A DNA stretch of 64,000 nucleotides, from positions 1 through 64,000 of the forward strand of contig JAHEAA010000009.1 of assembly GCA_019721035.1 (NCBI GenBank). The letters are read 5' to 3'. This DNA is from Candidatus Sysuiplasma acidicola (GTDB lineage: Archaea; Thermoplasmatota; Thermoplasmata; Sysuiplasmatales; Sysuiplasmataceae). Below, piece after piece: positions 52,891 to 63,283 of the stretch (its first letter is position 1; every line of letters begins with the position of its first letter). The notes below the pieces were generated by a model that searched no databases, had not been told where the DNA came from, and worked only from the letters and a program-made list of their open reading frames with translations. The position numbers and the translations under genes were made by a program.

Positions 52891-54450
52891 TCATCTGCTG
52901 TGAAATTTTTGTCTTAGGGCCGATTTGTCTATCTTCCCTACGCTGGTCAACGGCATCTGTTCGACCAGTTCCATACTTTCGGGTATCCACCATTTCGATA
53001 TTTTACCATCCTTCACAAGATCCATCAGGTGATCCATTAACTGTTCTCTGGTGAAATCACTGCCAGCCGTTGGTTTGATCACGGCAAGTGGTCTTTCTCC
53101 CCACTTATCGTCAGGTACGGCAATAATCGCCGCCGTTTCAACACCGTGGACTTCGCATATTGCCGACTCAAGTATGCTGCTTGGTATCCACTCTCCGCCG
53201 CTCTTTATGACATCGCTCACTCTGTCGACAACCTGCAGCCCGCCTTTTTCAGTCAGCCTCGCAACGTCTCCAGTCCTGAACCATCCGCCGGAGTACGCGA
53301 GGCGCGTCCTCTCCTGATCGTTGTAATATCCGCCAGGTAGCCAGGGCGTCCTCACATACAGCTCACCTATTTCTCCTGCCGGAACGTCCGTGCCTGCGGG
53401 AGAAGTAATTTTCACTTCTGCAAAAGGAACAGGGTGCGTGGTTCTCCTGAGCATGTCTATCGACTCGTCACCGCCCAGATCCTCAGGCAATATTGATATT
53501 GCCACGGCAAGCATATCCGTGCCGCCGTATATCGTTGAGAAGTGTATGCCGCGGGATGACATTTTGCTGGCAAGGGAGAGTGGAACTGTGCTTCCTCCAA
53601 CAAGAATTTTCAGTCCCTTGAGCTCTCCATCACTCTCCTTGTTGAGCAGTTCGTGTATCATGGTTGGAATGGCGTTGATCCATGTTATTCCCTCATCCTT
53701 TATCGATTTCAGTGCCGCTTTCGGTTCGAACCTACCGCCAAGTACGTAATTGCTTCCAAGGTATGACGCATGAAAAAGGGTGCCCCATGCCCACAGATGG
53801 TAGAATGGTATTAGAGGCATGATTGTGTCTCGACTGCTGAGAGAAGCCGGTGTGTTGAAGTGGCCAAGCTGGTGCACGATACTGATTGCTCCGTGCACTG
53901 TTTTCTCGTGTGTGTATATGACGCTCTTCGGAGCTCCCGTTGTTCCAGAAGTGCAGAGTATTGAGTACGGATCGGTGCCGCTGATATCTACAGCAGGCGG
54001 ATCCGTAGTGCCGTCGTTCACCAGTTTTTCATATGATCTGCCGGGTGCGATACCGTCCATCGAGACTATCATGTCTTTGTCTGCGCCGGCACCTTCCGGC
54101 AACTGTTCAAATTCTTTGGAAACGCAGAACCACTGTACTCCGGTTTGTTTCAGCGTCTGTAATATCTGACCGGGAGGAAGCCGTATGTTTATCGGGTATA
54201 CCACGGCCCCCAGGTTGCCTGCAACGTAAAGCATCTCTGCGAAGGCGGGAGTGTTCCAGTCCGCCACACCGATTACTGAGCCCTTTGTAATTCCGATCGA
54301 ATTGCATGCGTTTGTAGCTCTGATTACTCTGTCATAAGTTTCGGCATAAGTTCTGGAAACACCTCTGAAAATTATCTTTCTGTTTGGAAACAGTCGCGAT
54401 GCACGCTCCAGGAAAGACATCACAGTGAACCCTTTGTGCATCGATATCAC
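52891..54450 (-). CDS. AMP-forming acyl-CoA synthetase
   Basis: A 519-residue member of the adenylate-forming family that activates a carboxylic acid to acyl-CoA via acyl-AMP. The P-loop-like motif is ILCTSGTTGAPKSVIYTH, the A5 region TIYGGTDMLAVA, the A7 aspartate GGWFRTGDVARL, and the C-terminal lysine in LTSVGKIDKSAL. The pattern fits medium- to long-chain fatty acyl-CoA ligases (AlkK-like). The start overlaps the stop of the acyl-CoA dehydrogenase gene (ATGA), so the two act on the same substrate in fatty-acid breakdown. Confidence 0.9.
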   Translation of the reverse strand: MISMHKGFTVMSFLERASRLFPNRKIIFRGVSRTYAETYDRVIRATNACNSIGITKGSVIGVADWNTPAFAEMLYVAGNLGAVVYPINIRLPPGQILQTLKQTGVQWFCVSKEFEQLPEGAGADKDMIVSMDGIAPGRSYEKLVNDGTTDPPAVDISGTDPYSILCTSGTTGAPKSVIYTHEKTVHGAISIVHQLGHFNTPASLSSRDTIMPLIPFYHLWAWGTLFHASYLGSNYVLGGRFEPKAALKSIKDEGITWINAIPTMIHELLNKESDGELKGLKILVGGSTVPLSLASKMSSRGIHFSTIYGGTDMLAVAISILPEDLGGDESIDMLRRTTHPVPFAEVKITSPAGTDVPAGEIGELYVRTPWLPGGYYNDQERTRLAYSGGWFRTGDVARLTEKGGLQVVDRVSDVIKSGGEWIPSSILESAICEVHGVETAAIIAVPDDKWGERPLAVIKPTAGSDFTREQLMDHLMDLVKDGKISKWWIPESMELVEQMPLTSVGKIDKSALRQKFHSR

Positions 54451-56087
54451 GCTCCTTCATCTATTCGTATCAGCCGTCCCGCTTCTGCCGCCGCCTTTGG
54501 TCCGTATGTCTGCCGCTCAACGAACCTTTTTGAATACAGTTCAGCCACGCTCAAAAGCCTCTCTGAATTTAGCCTGTTTGCCGCATGGATCAGCTGGATG
54601 ACGGCTATCGAGTGTCCGAGATCGTTTAACAAGTCCTTTGCGAAGAACTGCGCTTCGGCATCAGATTTACTGGAAAGCGATTCCAGTGTCTCGTGAATCC
54701 TGTTCTCAGATGTCTCGAGTATCGGCATGCCGAATCTGATATCCATCTTCATGCCAGAAACATCTTCCAGCAATTTCAGATGTGCCTTCTTTTTTGATAT
54801 TGCCTCCAGCATGTCCAGTGCCTGTATGTTGCTCGGTCCTTCCCAGATTGGCGTAATGAGCGCTTCCCGGTGCAGCCTCTCTATCGGGAAATCGCTCAAA
54901 AATCCAAGACCTCCGTGCAGTTCCATTGCCATCTTTGTCACGTTTGCGGCCATCTCCGCCGTAATATTCTTTGCAATGTGCGTCAGGAGTCTGGCATAAT
55001 GATAATCCATGCTGTACGGCGGCCTGTCTTTCCAGCTTCTTTGGAACATATCCACTGCCTTGAATCCGAGTGCCATGGCGCCCTCGAGATAAACTTCCAT
55101 GTCCAGCAGATCGCGAGCATAAAGCGGATGGTCTATCAGATGCTTCCCGAAGGCAATTCTCTTCTTTGAATAATAATAGGTTTCAAGGAGGGCTTTTCTT
55201 GCTATGCCAAGTGCTGCGACCGAATTTGCGAGACGGGACACCATCAGGTTTTCCATGGTGTAGTAGATTCCCTCGCCCACTTCACCGATTAGGATGGCTT
55301 CTGAATTACTGAATTCGACTTCTCCTGTGGGGACGCTTACAGTACCACTCTTTTCCTTTAGCCTTCGCACTGCGAAATTTTTGGCTCCTCTGACATTATA
55401 TTCAGGTACAAGAAAGAGGCCCAGTCCTTTCGCCCCTTCTCTGCCATTCTCTATTCTTGCGGTGACCAGAGCGACATCCGCCAGGCCCGCGTTGCTGGAA
55501 AAGTACTTTGTGTCTCCGTCAATCTTCCATCTGCCGTCGCTGAGTGTTGCCTTCACTTTATTTGCCCCTAGGTCGCTTCCGCCCTGTATCTCCGTAAACC
55601 ACGTAGCACCGTACATGATGTCCTCTTTGTCTCCGATCAAGTGAGGAAGAAATTTCTTCGCCTCACCGTCTCCATACTTGTGTATTGCATACGCTGTCTG
55701 ATTGGTTACTGTGATGATGCAGCCGATGCCAGGATCCGAGACGAGATACAAAGCGGCGAAATGTTTCATCCAGTCGCCATTGTGGTAAGGGGACCTGTTT
55801 ATGCCGTAGTCTCTTACCAGTTTTTCAAGAGCCCAGAGCTCTGACGGTTCGAGCCACACTTTGTCAACTCTGTCACCGTCTATGCTCCACATAACGTGTT
55901 TCGGTCTGCCAAATTTATCGACGTGGTCTGCAATCTCATACAGTTCCCGCCCCGCAAACTTTCCAAGACTGGACAGGTCAGGCACGAATCCGAGATGATA
56001 TTTAAGTATGGACTGAAAGGGCCTGTCAATGTCAAAATGATTCCTGTCATATGCGTTTGACAAGTGACCAAACGGAGATTTATGCAT
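54447..56087 (-). CDS. Acyl-CoA dehydrogenase, AidB-like branch
   Basis: About 546 residues from MHKSPFGHLSNAYDRNHFDI. Family motifs are MYGATWFTEIQGGSDLGANK, WKIDGDTKYFSSNAGLADVALVTARI, LHGGLGFLSDFPIERLHREA and LITPIWEGPSNIQALDML. The last is typical of the large AidB-type acyl-CoA dehydrogenases, which bind FAD and in part also act on nucleic acids. With the acyl-CoA synthetase downstream it most likely does the first oxidation of fatty acyl-CoA. ATG 56087 has a TATA-like CATATAGG 25 nt upstream. The frame is open to 56279, but those residues, though Cys-rich, look non-native. Confidence 0.88.
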   Translation of the reverse strand: MHKSPFGHLSNAYDRNHFDIDRPFQSILKYHLGFVPDLSSLGKFAGRELYEIADHVDKFGRPKHVMWSIDGDRVDKVWLEPSELWALEKLVRDYGINRSPYHNGDWMKHFAALYLVSDPGIGCIITVTNQTAYAIHKYGDGEAKKFLPHLIGDKEDIMYGATWFTEIQGGSDLGANKVKATLSDGRWKIDGDTKYFSSNAGLADVALVTARIENGREGAKGLGLFLVPEYNVRGAKNFAVRRLKEKSGTVSVPTGEVEFSNSEAILIGEVGEGIYYTMENLMVSRLANSVAALGIARKALLETYYYSKKRIAFGKHLIDHPLYARDLLDMEVYLEGAMALGFKAVDMFQRSWKDRPPYSMDYHYARLLTHIAKNITAEMAANVTKMAMELHGGLGFLSDFPIERLHREALITPIWEGPSNIQALDMLEAISKKKAHLKLLEDVSGMKMDIRFGMPILETSENRIHETLESLSSKSDAEAQFFAKDLLNDLGHSIAVIQLIHAANRLNSERLLSVAELYSKRFVERQTYGPKAAAEAGRLIRIDEGA

Positions 56088-56334
56088 GAGATCAATGAGA
56101 GCTGTCCGGCCTATATGATTGTTGCCGGTATTCTGTGTCTTGACACTTTTTCCCCGCTGACACTTCCCGCACTTTTGTGCTCTTTCCGGACTATTGTCAT
56201 TCCACTCTGTAGCGAGTCCCGAAGCGCACGGTTCACAACAGGCGCATGCTGAGAGTGGAACGGTCAGTTGTATCTTCAAAATTTCTCCATGGAAGACGAG
56301 AAGATTGATGAATTGGCATGCATTCTGTTAATGC

Positions 56335-58197
56335 ATGACCCGGTCGGTAAAACATGACGATTACCTCAGATCACTTTTCAGTGTTCCAGCTGTTGATTCG
56401 TTCGCCGTATCTGCCAACAGCAAATTGGTATTCAGCTCAAACATTGATGAGTGTCTGCAGCTGTATCTGCTTGACAGTGCGCGCGCTGACGCCGATGGCG
56501 CTGTTCGGCTGACTACAGATAACGAAACAAAAACATCACCCGTTTTTTCAGAGGATGGGAAGAGTATTGCGTATTTTTCAGATCGAGGTGGTGATGAAAA
56601 CTTTGACTTGTTTGCTCTTGCGCTTAACGGGTCTGATGAATCCGATGATAATCCGGTCAGCAAGAAGGCTGTCAATCTTACACCATCTACAGATTACGCA
56701 ATTTTGCCTCACGTCAGCTTTTCTCCCGGCTGGAAATATGCTGCCGTAGTTGCTAACATGGAAGGTGACTTTGCAACCTATGTCCTTAATGTCACGGAGG
56801 GCAGTTTCAGGAGAGTTACGCATCATAATTTTTCCGACATTACCGCAGATTTTTCCCCTGATGGAAAGAAGCTTGCGGTGACTTCCAGTGTTTCTGGACA
56901 GGAGTTCGCGGTTTTCATTCTAAACTTGGAAAACGGAAACGTTTCGCCGATTTCTGATCCGAATACAGGAATGAGAATAGACGCATCATCTCCAAGCTGG
57001 TCAACCGATGGAAGATTGCTTTCATTTGTCTCCTCAGCCAGCGGATATGCACATATCGGCATTCTTGCCACGGAGGATGGGTGCATAAACTGGGTTACAA
57101 GCGGACAAACGGAACACCTGAGTCCTGCCCTGTCGCCGGATTCCAAATGGATTGCATACGAGGTGAATGACGGGGTCAATATAAGCCTGGAGATACGGGA
57201 ACTGGATCGTCAGTGGAATTCAGTGCAGGTGAAGCGCCCGAAATTTACGCCTGGAATCGTTAACAGTATAAAGTTCTCTCCGGACTCAAAACATGTGTAT
57301 TTTCTGTTCAGCGGGAGCAGAGTCTCATCAGATGTTTTCAGATATTCTGTAGCTGAGGATAATTTCGAACAGATAACACACAGCATATCGCATGACATAG
57401 ACGTCAGCCGATTTATAGACGGAAGGACAGTGAATTACAAGAGTAAGGCGGACGGTACGAATCTGAGGGCACTGCTTTTCCTGCCGGGAGACGGGGGGGA
57501 GGAGAAAAGACTGCCGGCAGTGCTGCAGATACACGGCGGACCAGCATGGCAGGCAAGTAACTATTGGAACCCGCTGAGGCAGATGCTGCTTTCAAGGGGC
57601 ATTGCGGTTATCGCGCCTAACTACAGAGGGAGCACCGGCTCCGGCAGGAAATTTATGGAGGCAAACAGGTTTGTGATGGGTAATCTCGATATTGCCGACT
57701 GTGTATCGGCCGTCGACTATCTTATTCAGGAAGGGCTGGCGGACCCGAATAGAATCGCGGTAATGGGTGAGTCTTTCGGCGGATATCTTACCATGTGTGC
57801 GCTCACAAAATACGAAAACAGATGGGTGTGTGGTTCAGCTACAGTGCCTTTTCTCAACTGGTTCACGGAGATGGAAAATGAGCGCGAGGATCTCAGATTC
57901 TGGGACCTGCAGAACATGGGGAATCCGGAAACAGATGCGGAGAGACTCAGAGAAGCATCACCAATATTTTTCATTGACAGAATAAGAGTCCCTGTACAGA
58001 TAATCGCCGGGGCAAATGATCCGCGATGTCCTCTTGAGGAGTCCATACAGGCAAAGGAAAAACTCGAGAGCCTTGACATGCCCGTCGATTTTAAATTTTA
58101 TGAAGATGAGGGGCATAGTTTCTCGAAACTCAGCAACATCGTAGATTCCAACATGAGGACACTTGCGTTTCTGGAAAAACACCTTGTAGGCTATTGA
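56335..58197 (+). CDS. S9-family prolyl oligopeptidase / acylaminoacyl-peptidase
   Basis: A 620-residue serine peptidase. Residues 1-360 form a WD40-like beta-propeller (FSEDGKSIAYFSDRGGDENFDL, LSPDSKWIAYEVNDG, FSPDSKHVYFLFSG) that admits short substrates. The C-terminal alpha/beta-hydrolase domain carries the triad: Ser in GESFGGYL, Asp in GANDPRCP and His in DEGHSF. It cleaves oligopeptides or removes N-acylated amino acids in the cytosol. A 22-codon ATG frame starting at 56289 overlaps the beginning in another frame. The start is ATG 56335, alone on its strand. Confidence 0.92.
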   Translation: MTRSVKHDDYLRSLFSVPAVDSFAVSANSKLVFSSNIDECLQLYLLDSARADADGAVRLTTDNETKTSPVFSEDGKSIAYFSDRGGDENFDLFALALNGSDESDDNPVSKKAVNLTPSTDYAILPHVSFSPGWKYAAVVANMEGDFATYVLNVTEGSFRRVTHHNFSDITADFSPDGKKLAVTSSVSGQEFAVFILNLENGNVSPISDPNTGMRIDASSPSWSTDGRLLSFVSSASGYAHIGILATEDGCINWVTSGQTEHLSPALSPDSKWIAYEVNDGVNISLEIRELDRQWNSVQVKRPKFTPGIVNSIKFSPDSKHVYFLFSGSRVSSDVFRYSVAEDNFEQITHSISHDIDVSRFIDGRTVNYKSKADGTNLRALLFLPGDGGEEKRLPAVLQIHGGPAWQASNYWNPLRQMLLSRGIAVIAPNYRGSTGSGRKFMEANRFVMGNLDIADCVSAVDYLIQEGLADPNRIAVMGESFGGYLTMCALTKYENRWVCGSATVPFLNWFTEMENEREDLRFWDLQNMGNPETDAERLREASPIFFIDRIRVPVQIIAGANDPRCPLEESIQAKEKLESLDMPVDFKFYEDEGHSFSKLSNIVDSNMRTLAFLEKHLVGY

Positions 58198-58289
58198 GCC
58201 CGGCCTATTTCTGTTTCGGGCTGCGTTTAAACAGACAAGCATGAAATCAAGGCAAAATTTATACAACATACGTTCTTCCTGAGATATCC

Positions 58290-60104
58290 ATGACAAACCT
58301 CCGCCCGCAACTTGTCGATGAGCATAATATCAGCAACCACGGGATTATCGGGGACACGTACAGCACTGCACTAATCACGCGCGAGGCAACAATAGACTGG
58401 TGCTGCTTCCCTAGGATGGACTCTCCGGCGGTATTTTCATCAATATTGGACAGCGGAAAAGGGGGCGAAATGCGAATCGGCATAGTCGGCGGCGAATCCA
58501 GCGCCCAGCGCTACATGAAGAATACCAATGTTCTCGTGACTTCGCTGCATTCATCATCGGGCAATGTTGACGTTATTGATTTCATGCCTGTAGAGCGTGT
58601 TGGTGATCACGTCTATTCGAGACACGAAATACACAGAATCATCAGATGCACGGACGGCAGCGTCGATTTGAATATATCCTTCAATCCTGCATTCAGGTTT
58701 GGCACCGTCCATACGATTTTGCATATTGAGAAGGACGTATGCGTCGCTGAGTACAAAAGCGATAATTTAACACTTTATGGAGCCAGGGGACTGAAACTTG
58801 AGAAAAATTGTGCAACCACCACTGTAAAGCTGTCACGCGGGGAGAGTCTGAATCTCGTGCTGAGGTGGGATGGCTCCGCTTCATCGGTCTTCGAAATGGA
58901 TTTCAGCGAACGTCTTCTTGAGGAAACCGTTAGATACTGGAGTGAGTGGGCCGAGGCAACGGGATATGAAGGCAGATGGAAGGAAATTGTAATCAGATCT
59001 GCGCTCGTGCTGAAACTTCTGACGTATTCACCCACTGGAGCAATATGCGCAGCTGCGACAACGAGCCTGCCCGAATCAATAGGCGGGGAGAGAAACTGGG
59101 ACTACAGATACTCGTGGATAAGAGATTCAACATATGCCCTCCGGGCGTTCAATCTGCTTTCGCACAGGGAGGAGGAGCAGAACTACTTTTTCTGGCTTCT
59201 GCATCTGTTGCGAGGAAGGGCTTCAAGACCTGAGAATCTGAGAGTCATGTATACGGTGGAAGGCGATCCGGTACCCGACGAGATCGACCTTCCCGAGTTG
59301 ACCGGTTACATGGATTCCCGTCCGGTGCGCGTTGGCAACGGTGCCACGTCGCAAGTGCAGATAGACATTTTCGGACCCATTGTCGATGCCGTGTATTTTA
59401 CCTTTGTTCCGACCGGAAAAGTGCCGGACCAGATGTGGAGAATAGTGAAGGCAATTGCCGAATACGTCACATCGAACTGGACAAAGGCAGATATGGGCAT
59501 CTGGGAGATGAGAAACGGCAGGAAGAGACATACTCATTCAGCTGCCATGTGCTGGACCGCCTTGAACAGGGCGTCGCAGATTGCAAGAATCACCGGCTAC
59601 GCCGAGGACGCGGAAAGTTGGGACAAGACGGCCAGCAGCATCAGAGAATCGGTGCTGAAGGCATCCGTTGGTCATGACAGTACTTATATCTCAGGCATAC
59701 TCGATGGGAAATGGCTCGATTCGAGCGTTCTTGTCCTGCCCTCTACAGGCATGATAAGCGCAAAGGACAAAGTGTTTGTGGAGACGCTTAGAACTATTGA
59801 GAAGCGTCTGGTGTCCAATGGGCTTGTGATGCGTTATGTGGAGAGCGACGGATTGAAGGGAAAAGAGGGGGCCTTTTCGTTGTGCACTTTCTGGTATATC
59901 GACGCTTTGTACCGCGCCGGGGAGATTGCAAAGGCGCTCGAGCTCTTCGAGAAAATGCTGGGAAGGTGCAATCACCTCGGCCTCCTATCCGAGGAGATAG
60001 ACCCCGCGACGGATGAATTCCTGGGCAACTTCCCACAGGCATTCAGTCATCTGGGATTGATAAACACCGCTTGTCTCCTTCAGGACATACCGCTAATGAA
60101 ATGA
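58290..60104 (+). CDS. Glycoside hydrolase family 15 (trehalase/glucoamylase)
   Basis: A 604-residue GH15 enzyme. The N-terminal domain (residues 1-230; HGIIGDTYSTALITREATIDWCCFPRMDSPAVF) precedes an (alpha/alpha)6 barrel with ESIGGERNWDYRYSWIRDSTYALRA and the second catalytic Glu region LGLLSEEIDP. In Thermoplasma GH15 proteins have trehalase activity, which fits breakdown of the compatible solute; glucoamylase is the alternative. ATG 58290 has a TATA-like ATTTATACAA about 28 nt upstream, so the message is nearly leaderless. There is no signal peptide, so it acts in the cytosol. Confidence 0.93.
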   Translation: MTNLRPQLVDEHNISNHGIIGDTYSTALITREATIDWCCFPRMDSPAVFSSILDSGKGGEMRIGIVGGESSAQRYMKNTNVLVTSLHSSSGNVDVIDFMPVERVGDHVYSRHEIHRIIRCTDGSVDLNISFNPAFRFGTVHTILHIEKDVCVAEYKSDNLTLYGARGLKLEKNCATTTVKLSRGESLNLVLRWDGSASSVFEMDFSERLLEETVRYWSEWAEATGYEGRWKEIVIRSALVLKLLTYSPTGAICAAATTSLPESIGGERNWDYRYSWIRDSTYALRAFNLLSHREEEQNYFFWLLHLLRGRASRPENLRVMYTVEGDPVPDEIDLPELTGYMDSRPVRVGNGATSQVQIDIFGPIVDAVYFTFVPTGKVPDQMWRIVKAIAEYVTSNWTKADMGIWEMRNGRKRHTHSAAMCWTALNRASQIARITGYAEDAESWDKTASSIRESVLKASVGHDSTYISGILDGKWLDSSVLVLPSTGMISAKDKVFVETLRTIEKRLVSNGLVMRYVESDGLKGKEGAFSLCTFWYIDALYRAGEIAKALELFEKMLGRCNHLGLLSEEIDPATDEFLGNFPQAFSHLGLINTACLLQDIPLMK

Positions 60105-60136
60105 GTAAAAGGTTTCTGATATCTGATAACGCAGAT

Positions 60137-61807
60137 TCACATCATGCCGGGTGGCATTCCGCCCATTCCACCGCCCATGCCAGGAGGCATACCTGGTGGC
60201 ATTCCTCCGCCGGACGGCATTCCTGCACCTTTCCTTGCGGCGATTATGTCGTCTATGCGCAGGATCATCACTGCAACTTCCGTTGCCGATGCGAGAGCCT
60301 GCTTCTTGACACGAATAGGTTCCAGCACTTTCGCTTTAACCATGTCCTTGATCTTGCCGCTATCCAGCGAGATGCCTTCGGTGTGTTTGGACCCCTTTGC
60401 ACTATGGCTCGTCTTGAGTTCGAGCAGTATGTCTATGGGATCCAGTCCAGCATTCTCCGCAAGCGTCCTCGGGAGTATTTCCAGCGATTCGGCAAATGCT
60501 TCCACTGCGAGCTGCTCTCTTCCTCCAACGCTTGATGCGTAGTCCTTAAGCCTCAGAGAGAGTGCCGTTTCTACCGCGCCGCCGCCTGGAACAATCTTAC
60601 CGTCCTCAATCGCAGCCGCCGTGACTCTCATTGCATCGTTAAAAGCCCTCTCCAGCTCCTCTACCACATGTTCCGTTCCGGCCCTGAGCAGAACTGTGAC
60701 GGACTTTGGATTCTTGCAGCCTGTAACAAACGTCATGTCTTCTTCCGACACCTTCTTCTGTTCCACTCTCTTCGCCCTGCCAAGGTCCTTCTCTGTAATG
60801 TCTCTCACGTTTGCGACGATTCTTCCGCCCGTTGCCTTGGCAAGCTTTTCCATATCGGACTTTTTTGCCCTCTGCACTGCGTAGATGCCGTTTTTCGCGA
60901 GATAGTGTTGCACTATGTCGCCTATGCCCTTCTCGCAGATGACTACGTTGGCACCCACGGCTTTTACTCTGTCTGCCATCTCCTTCAGCGTCTTTTCCTC
61001 CTGGTCCAGGAAGGACTGCAGCTTGCCAGGATCCCTTATCTGGATGCTGGATGAAACTTCAGTTTTCTTGACTTCAAGTGCCTGGTTGACCAGTGCAATT
61101 TTCGCTTCATCGACGTATTCCGGCATCCTCGAATGGACTCTCTCCTTGTCAAGTATGATGCCCTGTATGAGCTGAGAATCCGAAACGGCGGCTCCGTGCT
61201 TCTTCTCCACCTTGATGTTGCTCGTGTCGGCCCTCACCTTTCCGCCCGATTCGTCAAGAATGGCAGTCACGGCCTTCACAGCAAGTTCTGCCACATAGTC
61301 AGTATTGCCACCCACATTCTTTCCGGTCACTGCTGTTTCAGCAATACTCTTCAGCGTTTTCTGATCTTTACGGTCCACGTTCATGGCCATCTGTTCCAGA
61401 AATTCGGTCGCCTTGTCCTGCGCGAGCTTGTACCCGACAGCGATTACTGTAGGGTGTACATTCCTGTCGACCAGCTCTTCTGCCTTACGCAGAAGTTCGC
61501 CTGCAAGAACGACAGCAGTCGTAGTTCCGTCACCGACTTCATTGTCCTGCGTCTTGGCCACTTCAACAAGCATTTTTGCCGCAGGATGTTCCACTTCCAG
61601 CTCTTTGAGTATGGTGGCTCCGTCATTGGTTATGACCACTTCCCCAAGTCCGTCAACGAGCATCTTGTCCATTCCGCTCGGTCCGAGCGTTGACCTCACG
61701 GCGTCCGCAATAGCAATCGCGGCTGCGATGTTTCCATGCCTGGCAGATTTACCAGTTTCCCGCTCTGTGCCTTCCTTGAGTATTATAATCGGCTGTCCCT
61801 GTAACAT
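60137..61807 (-). CDS. ths: Thermosome subunit (group II chaperonin)
   Basis: A 556-residue ATP-dependent chaperonin that folds proteins in a double ring. Motifs are [56 protein letters not shown], and [13 protein letters not shown] near the end, with the usual Gly/Met/Pro tail ([23 protein letters not shown]). Start ATG 61807 has AGGTGA about 5 nt upstream and a TATA-like GTTAAATACC further upstream, marking a strong regular promoter. It converges with the GH15 gene. Confidence 0.97.
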   Translation of the reverse strand: MLQGQPIIILKEGTERETGKSARHGNIAAAIAIADAVRSTLGPSGMDKMLVDGLGEVVITNDGATILKELEVEHPAAKMLVEVAKTQDNEVGDGTTTAVVLAGELLRKAEELVDRNVHPTVIAVGYKLAQDKATEFLEQMAMNVDRKDQKTLKSIAETAVTGKNVGGNTDYVAELAVKAVTAILDESGGKVRADTSNIKVEKKHGAAVSDSQLIQGIILDKERVHSRMPEYVDEAKIALVNQALEVKKTEVSSSIQIRDPGKLQSFLDQEEKTLKEMADRVKAVGANVVICEKGIGDIVQHYLAKNGIYAVQRAKKSDMEKLAKATGGRIVANVRDITEKDLGRAKRVEQKKVSEEDMTFVTGCKNPKSVTVLLRAGTEHVVEELERAFNDAMRVTAAAIEDGKIVPGGGAVETALSLRLKDYASSVGGREQLAVEAFAESLEILPRTLAENAGLDPIDILLELKTSHSAKGSKHTEGISLDSGKIKDMVKAKVLEPIRVKKQALASATEVAVMILRIDDIIAARKGAGMPSGGGMPPGMPPGMGGGMGGMPPGMM

Positions 61808-61953
61808 GCTTCACCTGTTACATTACGATAGTTAAACGGTATTTAACACTGATGCCTGATCGACTGGAATCGCAAGACCTCACGTCTATCTCTCACCGTT
61901 CTCGCGTATTTCACGATAACCCTGTGTTGTCACGTTCACGCAAAATGGGCACA

Positions 61954-63231
61954 TTAAAACTGGTCCAGCGTGCGCTGATCCTTGAAATTTCTCAGTATCG
62001 AGCTGTGTGCCAGCCACCTCTCATGAGGTATGTCCAGAACTGAGGATATGAATGAAACTGCGCCGGCAAGTGATTCGAAGCTTCTGGGCTGAGTCCTCAG
62101 CGTTTCCCTCACATGCTCCCTCACATTCCACACCCCGATGGGCATTATGTAACCCGGGTGTGACTCCCTCATTATTACCACACCTGCCTGTATCCCCTCG
62201 CGCCGGAACAGTTCGTTGACCGCGAGCCTCGCAGCATAATAACATCCGCCTATTTCGGCGTATTCGCTCCTGCCGCTGAAGAATTCATGTGAAGATATCA
62301 TCCATATCTGCTTCCCAGTGGGATTCCAGGTGGTGTTTGGATACCACGCCTCTATGAGTTCATAGCGCCACGTTGTAGGGAGCATCAGTATAATCCATCT
62401 GTTATCCAGGGCGCTGTATGAATAGACTCGGTAGTCCCACAGCGTATCATTGTACCTGTTTTCTCTAAGCATCGCCTTTCCAATCATGTCGTCGACTGCT
62501 GTTATGCTCCATCTTGTGGGAACCATTCTCCTGTTTTTCCCAATCCCAAACACACCGGTACTGAACGCTCTCTGTATCGCCGAAACCTTCACTTCAGACT
62601 TGTATAGCTGTTCCACCGCGCTCCTCGCATCCAGATCTGTATCGAAGAATGCTTTCTCAATCTTCTGGTCGAAACGACCGGTGCTGGCAATTATTCTTTC
62701 TATCCTTCCAGATCGGCCGAACGGTTGCACGCTGTCGTCTAGTGCAAAAGTCACTCCCGGGCTATTCGAGAATTTGACCTCAATCTCCGGCATTGTCCTT
62801 GACATCGATATCTCCTGCACCAGGTCATGAATCCTGTCACCGTCGGGCCTGTCTACCCTTGCTCTGTGCTTTCCCCTGACGAGGGAGAAGCGCATTTGCG
62901 TGATCTCTTCAAGACTCTTTCCAACCCACATTTCAGGAGTATCCATTATGTCTGTGTTCTCCTCCCCGGGAGCTATGAATGGTCCAATGTCAACCTTCGG
63001 ATATCCATATCTGCCGATGAAGACCCCTGGAGGAGATAATCCGTCCATTTCCTGGGTTGAGGTAATCTTCTTTACCTTATTGTCTGCGAAATACTTGACG
63101 AGTATTGGGCAGGCGGATTTTCCGCAGAGCATTTTCGTTCCTCTGCACCTGACACATATGGAAACAGAATAAGGCGTGTCAGAGGAGGCGAATATGTCTT
63201 CCGATGCAGCAATTTGGACCGGCCGCAACAC
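61954..63231 (-). CDS. nreA: NreA-like DNA repair protein with PCNA-interacting tail
   Basis: About 425 residues. An N-terminal zinc site (CVRCRGTKMLCGKSACPI) precedes the Nre core (SPPGVFIGRYGYPKVDIGPF, EMWVGKSLEEITQMRFSLVRGKHRARVD). The last residues QRTLDQF form a PIP box (QxxLxxF) for binding PCNA. Nre proteins act in repair of DNA damage such as mitomycin C lesions in archaea. The frame extends to 63267, but the sequence there (GTTTAAATAC) is a TATA box 25-30 nt before GTG 63231. So I start there, giving a leaderless message. Confidence 0.92.
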   Translation of the reverse strand: MLRPVQIAASEDIFASSDTPYSVSICVRCRGTKMLCGKSACPILVKYFADNKVKKITSTQEMDGLSPPGVFIGRYGYPKVDIGPFIAPGEENTDIMDTPEMWVGKSLEEITQMRFSLVRGKHRARVDRPDGDRIHDLVQEISMSRTMPEIEVKFSNSPGVTFALDDSVQPFGRSGRIERIIASTGRFDQKIEKAFFDTDLDARSAVEQLYKSEVKVSAIQRAFSTGVFGIGKNRRMVPTRWSITAVDDMIGKAMLRENRYNDTLWDYRVYSYSALDNRWIILMLPTTWRYELIEAWYPNTTWNPTGKQIWMISSHEFFSGRSEYAEIGGCYYAARLAVNELFRREGIQAGVVIMRESHPGYIMPIGVWNVREHVRETLRTQPRSFESLAGAVSFISSVLDIPHERWLAHSSILRNFKDQRTLDQF

Positions 63232-63283
63232 GTGGAATGAGACTACCGGGGTGTATTTAAACGGCACGGGGGCTGACCCGAAT

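Noticed and set aside
61808-61953. Short frames between thermosome and NreA genes
   Set aside because: Promoter region of the thermosome gene; no start context and no conservation evident.
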